Source of the DNA: a bacterium
GTDB lineage: Bacteria > Patescibacteriota > Minisyncoccia > Moranbacterales > DUUL01
Length of the DNA stretch: 7,733 nt
Assembly (NCBI GenBank): GCA_030641245.1
Contig: DAOWHU010000081.1
Location: 1-7,733, forward strand
Reading direction: 5' to 3'
Under the pieces are notes generated by a model, which ran no database searches, was not told the origin of the DNA, and was given only the letters and a program-made list of their open reading frames with translations. How positions within the stretch are numbered: the first letter of the stretch is position 1; each line of letters starts with the position of its first letter. Shown here one piece after another: positions 1 to 5,725 of the stretch. A program made the position numbers and the translations under genes.

Positions 1-1739
1 AAGCTTTATCGGAAAAAAAGAAAAGTCTTTTTGCTAAATATGGAGAATGGCATAGTAAGCTGTCTTTTAAGCAAAAATTTGCCATGGGATGTGTTTTGTC
101 TGTAGGTGTTGGTGGCACAGTTGGAGTTGCAGTAGCTGGTAGCGCTGTTGCATGCAGTGCAATTTTTGGAGTGGGGAATTTAAGCCTAGTTGTCGTTAGA
201 AATGCTTTAGCTGCGGGTGGAATAACAGGAGCTGCTGCTGGAGCTGTTCTAGGCGCATTATCAGGAGCTTCAGGTTTAGTGGGAAAAGGAGTGGAAAAAT
301 TAGCAGAAAAAGGGAAGAAAAAAAACTTAGTGAAAAGTTTTGAAGGAAAACAAGGAGAAGCCGATATTTTTTCTGCTATTGATAAATATAATAAAACAAT
401 TAGAAATACTAAAAGGGTTACAGCGACATTTTTAGGAACGTCTGCTTTGGCGGCTGGTGTGATCGTGGGAATGGAGATCAACGATGTTTTGAATGAAGCC
501 GGAAGTCATATATCAAATGCAATTGGTAATTTAGATGCAACAGGAATTGATGCAGATGGTATTCCACCTCAGCCAGGAGCAACAGGCGTTGAAAGTCTGT
601 CGAAAGATCATGTAGACGGGGCAGATGCTCTTGAAAAAGTAGGAGGCACCACCAAGGATCATATTGATGGACAAGATGCGTTGGAAGAAATGAAAGGTAC
701 TACCAAAGATCATATTGATGGACAAGATGCATTGGAAGAAATGAAAGGTACTACCAAAGATCATATTGATGGTGTAGATATTGAACAATCTGATTCTCAG
801 GTAATAGCCGACAAGGTGAACGAGGATAAACAATTTGGCAGTGAATATGGATTATTAAATAATGACTTTGAACTAAAGAAGGGCGGAAATGTTTGGAATA
901 GTTTGAGCGATCATTTTGATGGTGATAAGCAAGCAGTTGGAAAAGCTCTGGTAGGATTTCGAGAGGGAGCGGTTAAAGATTTGATGGATAATCACGGGAT
1001 GAGTGAGGCTCGGGCGGATGAATTTATGGATTGGCGGTATCGACATATGGCAGTGGGCGCGGATTTCAATTTGCAGGATGGTAAATTGGATATTCCAGGG
1101 TTTGTCGATGATTCGCAGTTGGAGCGATTTGAGACGCAAAAGCCGAATGTTCTGGAAGCAAATAATCCAGCTAGACCAAGTTACCAGGAAGCACACGAAG
1201 CAGATGTTGCGGAACATGCTGATAAAGTTGCCACCAATGAAGAGATTTATGAAAATAATTTAGACAGCCAAAGTGTGCATCGACAAGCGGGCGGTGATAT
1301 TGATGATTTAGAGGTTAATGACGGTGACCTAGAGGGTGATCTTGAGCAATCTGCAGCAGAAATAAGCCAACAAGTCGATAATGCAGTAGAGCAAAAAGTG
1401 CAAGGAATTTATGAGCATTTGATTGGAAGTCAATCGGAAGAATGGGATGTGATGAAAAATAAAAGCGCCGTAGATATTCTTGATAAAAATTATGGTGAGC
1501 CGTTAGGAGCCGATCGATTAACTGGGGCTGAATTAGCTGGTGAACCAGATCGAGTTTCCGCGCCAGTTAGTAAATTAGATCAAGCTGAGATTAATAATCG
1601 GGAACAACTAAGAGATTATATAGTTAGCCTTATCGGTGAAACTGAGGAAGCTCCAAGAGCAGCTAGTAATTTGAGTCCGGCTGAAACTGTGGAGGACTTT
1701 ATTAAACGAGCCGAAAGATTGAAGTTAGAAAGTTTGTAA
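1..1739 (+). CDS. Partial repeat-containing membrane protein of the secretion-like cluster (5' end outside window)
   Basis: I do not recognise a named family. The frame is open to the left edge (first full codon at 3), with 27 Lys-rich codons before the ATG at 84. That ATG lacks a ribosome binding site, so the true start lies upstream. Counting from the 84 ATG, residues 1-38 and 40-68 are Gly/Ala/Val-rich hydrophobic segments resembling a glycine zipper, and 112-132 is a third hydrophobic stretch, so membrane insertion is likely. Residues 174-231 are a 17-residue tandem repeat built on KDHIDG. At 264-340 a segment opening with LKKGGNVW and closing with GADFNLQDGKLDIPGF resembles the start and end of LysM-like domains described in CPR proteins; this is tentative because the middle is long and divergent. 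The rest is acidic, hydrophilic and probably partly disordered. Being first in a co-directional run that ends with a TraD-like ATPase suggests an envelope component of that machine; this is inference. Confidence 0.8.
   Translation, partial: ALSEKKKSLFAKYGEWHSKLSFKQKFAMGCVLSVGVGGTVGVAVAGSAVACSAIFGVGNLSLVVVRNALAAGGITGAAAGAVLGALSGASGLVGKGVEKLAEKGKKKNLVKSFEGKQGEADIFSAIDKYNKTIRNTKRVTATFLGTSALAAGVIVGMEINDVLNEAGSHISNAIGNLDATGIDADGIPPQPGATGVESLSKDHVDGADALEKVGGTTKDHIDGQDALEEMKGTTKDHIDGQDALEEMKGTTKDHIDGVDIEQSDSQVIADKVNEDKQFGSEYGLLNNDFELKKGGNVWNSLSDHFDGDKQAVGKALVGFREGAVKDLMDNHGMSEARADEFMDWRYRHMAVGADFNLQDGKLDIPGFVDDSQLERFETQKPNVLEANNPARPSYQEAHEADVAEHADKVATNEEIYENNLDSQSVHRQAGGDIDDLEVNDGDLEGDLEQSAAEISQQVDNAVEQKVQGIYEHLIGSQSEEWDVMKNKSAVDILDKNYGEPLGADRLTGAELAGEPDRVSAPVSKLDQAEINNREQLRDYIVSLIGETEEAPRAASNLSPAETVEDFIKRAERLKLESL
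603..776 (+). repeat. In-frame 51-bp tandem repeat (17 residues, three units plus a partial fourth)
   Basis: Units start at 603, 654, 705 and 756 (partial). The protein unit is KDHIDGQDALEEMKGTT. Units 2 and 3 encode identical peptides and differ at only two third-codon positions (aag/aaa at 654/705 and gcg/gca at 678/729), so they duplicated recently. Unit 1 is older and diverged (KDHVDGADALEKVGGTT). The partial fourth unit keeps KDHIDG and then departs. The unit length is a multiple of three, so copy number can change without breaking the frame. The repeat separates the membrane-proximal part from the acidic remainder and may act as a spacer or stalk; that role is inference. Confidence 0.95.
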
Positions 1740-1777
1740 ACCTGCCTGCCGGCAGGCAAGGTTAAAAAGTTTGTAAA
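1724..1777 (+). repeat. 17-bp direct repeats flanking a palindrome
   Basis: GTTAGAAAGTTTGTAAA at 1724-1740 and GTTAAAAAGTTTGTAAA at 1761-1777 match at 16 of 17 positions and sit exactly on either side of the 20-bp GC-rich palindromic block. The left copy contains the last codons and TAA stop of the upstream gene, and the right copy repeats them outside the gene. The arrangement looks like a small insertion with target-site duplication, or a slippage duplication around the palindrome. Mechanism is inference; the repeats are read directly. Confidence 0.85.
1741..1760. repeat. GC-rich palindromic repeat of the type dispersed in CPR genomes
   Basis: The block CCTGCCTGCCGGCAGGCAAG has a perfect 16-bp self-complementary core (1743-1758) centred between 1750 and 1751, plus an outer C-G pair at 1741/1760. 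It is almost wholly G and C inside strongly AT-rich flanks. I recall near-identical TGCCTGCCGGCAGGCA palindromes in many CPR intergenic regions, where they yield spurious 'LPAGRQ' peptides. In RNA it would form a strong stem just after the stop codon of the first gene. No T tract follows, so it is not a standard intrinsic terminator; it could affect mRNA processing or stability in the operon. Confidence 0.85.
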
Positions 1778-1806
1778 GTTGAAAATAATATAAAAATTAA
1801 AAAAAT

Positions 1807-2511
1807 ATGATGTCAAAGTTAAAAGAAAAAATAGAAGCTGCTCAGATTGATTTAATAAAGGAGTTGGGGATTGATAAACTGGAAAAATCCCAAAAAGAGG
1901 AACTACTGATTCAAATTGGGGAAATTCTTCAACAAAGGATTGTGCTTCGAATTGTAGAAGAGCTTCCCGAAGAAAAACAGGACGAGTTTAAGACCATTTT
2001 GGAGAAAGCGGAGGAAAATCCTGAGCAACTAGATAAGTATTTAGAGGAAAATATTCCTGGAGTGGAGGATATGATTTTAGAAGAAATCGGGGAATACAAA
2101 AAAGGAGCCAGCGATTTTATGAAACAAACTTTGAAGAATGCTGGAGTAGCAGAGTCGAAAGGAGAAGAAAAAATTGAGGAAGTAAAAGAGGAAGTGGTAG
2201 AAACGAAAGAAGCAGTAGAGACTCCTGTTAAACCAGTTGAACCAGAAGTTGTTCCGAAGCCGATTGAACCAGTGGCAGAGCCCAAGAAAGAAGAATCTGA
2301 ACCAGTCAAGAAGACTCAACCTGTGATTGAACTAAGTCCAACTGATGCAGTAGCGGAGGAGAAATCAGCTCAGAGTGGGATTGAGCAAGAACAGGTTGAA
2401 AAGGAAGCTCAGATTTTAGAAGAGAACGAAGTGGAAAATAAAGAAGTGGCTGGTGAGGAGTTAGACTTGTCAACTGAAATAGAAAAAATGGCTACGAAAA
2501 AAAGCAATTAG
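1807..2511 (+). CDS. Acidic helical protein, DUF5663-like N-terminal domain and Pro/Glu-rich tail
   Basis: The 234-residue protein has no signal peptide or membrane segment and is probably cytoplasmic or on the cytoplasmic face of a complex. Residues 6-100 form a charged helical region: a helix ending in ELGIDKL, a KSQKEELLIQIGEILQQRI stretch, then EELPEEKQDEF. This resembles the DUF5663 domain I recall from CPR proteins (assignment from memory, moderate confidence; function unknown). Residues 115-135 are Glu/Lys/Val-rich, 139-168 are Pro/Val/Glu/Lys-rich with EP repeats (TonB-like composition), and the rest is acidic and probably disordered. The start is ATGATG at 1807/1810, so either Met is possible. 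No Shine-Dalgarno precedes it, only an A/T-rich leader. It lies 67 bases after the upstream gene, with the palindromic element between, and is likely cotranscribed. Confidence 0.85.
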   Translation: MMSKLKEKIEAAQIDLIKELGIDKLEKSQKEELLIQIGEILQQRIVLRIVEELPEEKQDEFKTILEKAEENPEQLDKYLEENIPGVEDMILEEIGEYKKGASDFMKQTLKNAGVAESKGEEKIEEVKEEVVETKEAVETPVKPVEPEVVPKPIEPVAEPKKEESEPVKKTQPVIELSPTDAVAEEKSAQSGIEQEQVEKEAQILEENEVENKEVAGEELDLSTEIEKMATKKSN

Positions 2512-2522
2512 CAATTAGCAAT
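2504..2522 (+). repeat. Heptamer tandem repeat GCAATTA over the stop codon
   Basis: GCAATTA occurs twice in tandem (2504-2510, 2511-2517), followed by GCAAT (2518-2522). The TAG stop of the acidic protein gene (2509-2511) lies across the first junction. Because the period is seven, gain or loss of one unit changes the sequence after the first TAG but not the stop itself. The array is short and could have arisen by slippage; no function is evident. Confidence 0.7.
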
Positions 2523-2595
2523 GTAATTTCTGCGGGTTTGACGGTTGGTTGCAGGAAGGAAATTTTAACGACTTAAAAATTATTTTTTAAAAAAA

Positions 2596-3018
2596 ATGGG
2601 CGAAGAGAAAATTTTAGGAGGGGAAGAGAATCTCGATAAAGAATCGGTTGGCGAAAAAGGAGAAGTGGCAAAAGAAAATTCTCCAGAGACTGCTGAGCCA
2701 GGCTTTGAGCAAGGGGAAAATAAGGCTCAAGATAAAATCAAGCAAGCTGAAGACCAAATCGCTTCTAGTGCTTCGACGACACAGAAGGAAGATGAGAAGA
2801 TAAAGCATCATGTTAAAGATGTAGCCGGACTAGACAAGGTGGAAGATCAAATTCAAAAATTGACTGAAATCGCTACTCAAGATAGTCCTAAAACGGCCTT
2901 GAAAGTAGCTCGGGCTTTGAATAGCAATTATGTTTTGGATGAGATGCATGATCGTTTGATCAATGAAGAAGAACTAAGAGAAGTTTTGATAAAAAAAGGA
3001 TTTATAGAAAAAATATAA
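2596..3018 (+). CDS. Small acidic protein with conserved-looking helical C-terminal domain
   Basis: The 140-residue protein has no signal peptide or membrane segment. Residues 1-65 are Glu/Lys/Gly-rich, low complexity and probably disordered. Residues 71-140 look like a compact all-helical domain: HHVKDVAGLDKVEDQIQKL, then a segment with SPKTALKVARALN, then NYVLDEMHDRL and a closing EELREVLIKKGFI. I associate this C-terminal pattern with small CPR proteins encoded next to TraD/DUF87-like ATPases, but I know no function. The ATG at 2596 follows an A/T-only stretch without a Shine-Dalgarno, and an in-frame TAA at 2566-2568 limits any upstream extension. It lies 84 bases after the DUF5663-like gene and 42 before the ATPase gene. 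An accessory or adaptor role for the ATPase is inference from position alone. Confidence 0.82.
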   Translation: MGEEKILGGEENLDKESVGEKGEVAKENSPETAEPGFEQGENKAQDKIKQAEDQIASSASTTQKEDEKIKHHVKDVAGLDKVEDQIQKLTEIATQDSPKTALKVARALNSNYVLDEMHDRLINEEELREVLIKKGFIEKI

Positions 3019-3020
3019 AC

Positions 3021-3045
3021 AAGGGATTGTTTGGGAGCAATCCTT
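3021..3045 (+). other. Intercistronic hairpin upstream of the ATPase ribosome binding site
   Basis: GGATTG (3024-3029) pairs with CAATCC (3038-3043) around the 8-base loop at 3030-3037. Two more A-T pairs (3021-3022 with 3044-3045) extend it across a bulged G at 3023. No T run follows, so it is not a classical terminator. TCCT (3041-3044), part of the right arm, can instead pair with AGGA (3050-3053) of the Shine-Dalgarno around a 5-base loop. Two mutually exclusive folds are therefore possible and could tune translation of the ATPase. The pairings are visible; regulation is inference. Confidence 0.45.
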
Positions 3046-3049
3046 AAAT

Positions 3050-3055
3050 AGGAGG
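3050..3055 (+). promoter_or_regulatory. Strong Shine-Dalgarno AGGAGG for the ATPase gene
   Basis: AGGAGG is followed by five A residues and the ATG at 3061, which fixes that ATG rather than the second in-frame ATG at 3067 as the start. It is the only consensus Shine-Dalgarno ahead of a gene start in the window; the other visible starts have A/T-rich leaders. Confidence 0.9.
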
Positions 3056-3060
3056 AAAAA

Positions 3061-5568
3061 ATGGAAATGGAAACTACAACTTTAATTTTAATGTTCGTGA
3101 CCGGCGGAGTGGCGGTTTTTACTACCGGCTGGTTTTTATTGGAGACTTTTTTATTGGCTAAGGTTCGAATTAGTCGATCTTTAAATTCAACTTTAGATGT
3201 TGTTCGGGTGGTAAAGCCTAAGAAACCAGCAAATCTAGATTCCGAGAAAAGAACTCAAAGTGAAAAAGAGGAAATTTCTGTTATGGAACAATTAATAGCC
3301 ACTTTTTCGGAAACTAAAATCAAGAGGAATTTTATTATGAGTTTTTTCTATGGAACTCCTCAGATAACCTTGGAGATGGCGGTTCCTTCTGACGATGAGC
3401 AGATTTCTTTTTATGTTTCAATGCCTCGGCAATTGAAAGAGTTGGTAGAAAAACAAATTCACAGTTTTTATCCCAGTGCTCATATTGAAAGAGTGGATGA
3501 TTATACAATTTTTCGTCCCGATGGAGTTACCAAGGGTAGCTTTATTAAACTAAAAAAAGAACACGTTTTTCCGATCAAAACTTATCAGCATCTAGAATCT
3601 GATCCATTGCATAATATTACCAACACTCTTTCGAAATTAGAAAATGTTGAAGAAGGAGCTTCCTTCCAAGTTGTTTTTAGAAAATCGACCTCCACTTCTA
3701 TTAAGAGCCGAGGGGAAAAGATAACTCGAGAAATGCAAAAGGGGAAGCGCTTGAAGGATGCTAGTAGCGGACTTTTTATGGATATGTTTAAAGGAATTTT
3801 TAAAGGGTCTAGCAAGGAACAAGAAATGTTAGTGAATTTGACCCCAGAAGAGAACGACGTTATCAAGCAAATTGAAAATAAAATTAACAAAACTCGGTTC
3901 GATGTTAATATCAGGCTTTTAGCTTCAGCCGAAACTGAAAAACGAGCAGAAGAAATTCTAAGCCAATTAGAAAATTCTTTTACTCAATTCGAAGATGTTA
4001 ATTTGAATAAATTTGTAGCGGTTAGAGATAAAAGCAAAAATTCTAGAAAAGTAGCCTACAATTTTATTTTTCGGTATTTTATGCCTTCTCGAAGGATTAC
4101 CTTAGATGTGGAAGAGCTGGCTAGTATTTTTCATTTTCCGATTTCTACTACTGAAACACCTAAGTTAAATTGGCTGAAATCCAAAGCAGCTCCACCACCA
4201 GTTGATATTCCGAAGGAAGGACTCAAGCTGGGCTTTAGTGATTTTAGAGGGACGGAAACGGAAATTCGATTAGATCGTGACGCCCGTCGAAGACATCTGT
4301 ATATTATCGGACAAACTGGGACAGGTAAATCGGCTTTTATTGAGGAGATGGCCAAACAAGACGCTATTAATAAAGAAGGAATGTGCATTATTGATCCCCA
4401 TGGCGATTTGATTGATCATGTTTTGGAGTGTATTCCCAAAGAGCGGGCTGAGGATGTAATCTATTTTGATCCTTCTGATACTGAACGGCCGTTTGGCTTT
4501 AATATGCTTCAATATGACGAAAAATATCCAGAGCAAAAGACTTTTGTAATTAACGAAATACTTAATATTTTTGACAAGCTTTATGATCTGAAACAAACTG
4601 GTGGCCCGATGTTTGAACAGTATATGCGGAATGCCTTGCTTTTAATTATGGATAGTCCCGAGACTGGTTCGACTTTAATGGAGGTGCCTCGAGTTTTTCG
4701 AGACGTGGAATTTAGAAAAGAAAAAATAAAACTTTGCAAAGATCAGACCGTGATTGATTTTTGGCAGAAAGAAGCCGAGAAAGCGGGAGGGGATGCTTCT
4801 TTAGAAAATATTGCGCCCTATATCAATTCTAAACTTACTAGCTTCATTTCTAACGATATGATGCGTCCGATTATTGCTCAGCAAGAAAGTACTTTGGACT
4901 TTAGAAAAATTATGGATGAGAAGAAAATTTTGTTGGTAAATTTATCCAAGGGGAAAATCGGTGAAATTAATAGTCATTTGTTGGGAATGATTATAGTTGG
5001 TAAATTATTGATGGCGGCTTTATCTCGAACAGAAATTCCAGAAGCAGAACGAAATGATTTCTATTTGTATATTGATGAATTTCAAAATTTTACCACTGAT
5101 TCAATCGCTCAGATTTTAGCAGAGGCTCGAAAATATCGACTGTGCCTAACGATTGCTCATCAATACATCGGGCAACTTTCAGAAGATATTTCCAAAGCCG
5201 TTTTTGGAAATGTTGGTTCAATGAGCGCTTTTCGAGTGGGAGCGGAAGACGCTGATTTTCTGCAAAAACAACTTGCTCCGGTTTTTGATGCAGACGATTT
5301 AATCAATGCCAACAATTTTCAATGTCTTACTAAATTATTGATTAATAATCAATCTTCTGATCCATTTGATATGAAAACTTATCCGCCTCAATCTGGAAGC
5401 GAAGAGTTAAGAGATGCTTTTAAGGAATATTCTCGCTATAAGAATGGTCGAGATCGCGATACCGTAGAAAATGAGATTAAGGCGAGGTATGAGAAGATGA
5501 TGACAAGCCAGGAGAGCAGGGATCAAGGAAAAGCTAATCTTTCAGAGGCGGACATGGCAATAAGCTAG
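3061..5568 (+). CDS. Membrane-anchored DUF87/TraD-like P-loop ATPase (type IV secretion coupling-protein type)
   Basis: This 835-residue protein is predicted to hydrolyse ATP to move DNA or protein across the membrane, as VirD4/TraD/HerA-type motors do. One N-terminal transmembrane helix spans about residues 7-33. A long N-terminal region follows (roughly 75-360), including a segment near 240-265 rich in Lys and Phe and ELASIFHFP at 352-360, which in this type of protein precedes the motor. The motor has Walker A GQTGTGKS (417-424), a CIIDPHGDLI motif (442-451) typical of TraD-like proteins, Walker B YLYIDEFQ (668-675), and EARKYRLCLTIAHQY (688-702), the conserved segment after Walker B in this family. 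All key motifs are intact. The C-terminal tail (about 775-835) is charged. It is the last gene of the co-directional cluster, with a terminator 39 bases after its stop. The DUF87/TraD-type assignment is firm; the substrate is unknown, and a VirB4-like role is less likely given the single anchor helix and DPHGDL motif. Confidence 0.92.
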   Translation: MEMETTTLILMFVTGGVAVFTTGWFLLETFLLAKVRISRSLNSTLDVVRVVKPKKPANLDSEKRTQSEKEEISVMEQLIATFSETKIKRNFIMSFFYGTPQITLEMAVPSDDEQISFYVSMPRQLKELVEKQIHSFYPSAHIERVDDYTIFRPDGVTKGSFIKLKKEHVFPIKTYQHLESDPLHNITNTLSKLENVEEGASFQVVFRKSTSTSIKSRGEKITREMQKGKRLKDASSGLFMDMFKGIFKGSSKEQEMLVNLTPEENDVIKQIENKINKTRFDVNIRLLASAETEKRAEEILSQLENSFTQFEDVNLNKFVAVRDKSKNSRKVAYNFIFRYFMPSRRITLDVEELASIFHFPISTTETPKLNWLKSKAAPPPVDIPKEGLKLGFSDFRGTETEIRLDRDARRRHLYIIGQTGTGKSAFIEEMAKQDAINKEGMCIIDPHGDLIDHVLECIPKERAEDVIYFDPSDTERPFGFNMLQYDEKYPEQKTFVINEILNIFDKLYDLKQTGGPMFEQYMRNALLLIMDSPETGSTLMEVPRVFRDVEFRKEKIKLCKDQTVIDFWQKEAEKAGGDASLENIAPYINSKLTSFISNDMMRPIIAQQESTLDFRKIMDEKKILLVNLSKGKIGEINSHLLGMIIVGKLLMAALSRTEIPEAERNDFYLYIDEFQNFTTDSIAQILAEARKYRLCLTIAHQYIGQLSEDISKAVFGNVGSMSAFRVGAEDADFLQKQLAPVFDADDLINANNFQCLTKLLINNQSSDPFDMKTYPPQSGSEELRDAFKEYSRYKNGRDRDTVENEIKARYEKMMTSQESRDQGKANLSEADMAIS

Positions 5569-5607
5569 CGGGGATTAGTTGGTTGGGTGGTGAATAAATC
5601 TGAATCT

Positions 5608-5636
5608 AAAAAAATCTCTAGAGAAGAGATTTTTTT
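5608..5636 (+). terminator. Intrinsic terminator ending the ATPase cluster
   Basis: A perfect 12-bp stem pairs 5608-5619 (seven A, then TCTCT) with 5625-5636 (AGAGA, then seven T) around the loop AGAGA (5620-5624). The A-run/T-run symmetry means it could also work on the other strand. It lies 39 bases after the ATPase stop codon and separates that cluster from typA. Confidence 0.85.
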
Positions 5637-5661
5637 GACAAATACTGGTTTTTGTTATAAG
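5635..5661 (+). promoter_or_regulatory. Probable sigma70-type promoter for typA
   Basis: A consensus -35 TTGACA (5635-5640) is followed by TATAAG (5656-5661), five of six matches to the -10 box, with a 15-base spacer. This is shorter than the usual 16-18; an alternative -10 at 5658-5663 gives 17 bases but a poorer match. The first two bases of the -35 box are the last two T residues of the preceding terminator. The expected start near 5668 gives a leader of roughly 58 bases before the typA ATG. Confidence 0.6.
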
Positions 5662-5668
5662 GTAAGGT

Positions 5669-5710
5669 GTCTATTCGGACTTTATAAAAATGCGTTTAGA
5701 CGATTTTTTT
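5669..5710 (+). promoter_or_regulatory. Possible leader hairpin with T tract ahead of typA
   Basis: GTCTA (5669-5673) pairs with TAGAC (5697-5701). After a 2x2 T/T internal loop, CG (5676-5677) pairs with CG (5693-5694). Seven T residues (5704-5710) follow two bases after the stem. If transcription starts near 5668, this structure sits at the very 5' end of the mRNA and could act as a weak attenuator. The stem is short and the loop is 15 bases, so it may be chance. Confidence 0.25.
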
Positions 5711-5725
5711 ATTATAAATATATAA

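Noticed and set aside
603..776. DHIDGQDALEE repeat as a calcium-binding EF-hand or dockerin loop
   Set aside because: Aligning the DG pair with the EF-hand loop puts Lys and His at the first and third ligand positions and Asp where a hydrophobic residue is needed.
603..776. CRISPR-like array
   Set aside because: Repeats are contiguous, with no spacers, in frame and within a protein gene.
531..1217. Antisense open frames at 531-833 and 873-1217 (minus strand)
   Set aside because: They lie inside the long plus-strand gene. The first simply reads the tandem repeat backwards, and their Cys/Phe/Ile-rich composition is typical of shadow frames.
1616..1816. Minus-strand 66-codon frame containing LPAGRQ
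   Set aside because: It is created by the palindromic repeat and the antisense of the upstream gene's end; LPAGRQ is a known signature of such spurious frames.
2553..2559. AGGAAGG as ribosome binding site for the 140-residue protein
   Set aside because: It is about 36 bases from the ATG at 2596, too far to act, and an in-frame TAA at 2566-2568 excludes an earlier start linked to it.
2538..2568. Possible promoter before the 140-residue protein (TTGACG, then TTTTAA)
   Set aside because: The -10 candidate is poor and no choice gives both a good match and a 16-18 base spacer; cotranscription from upstream is simpler.
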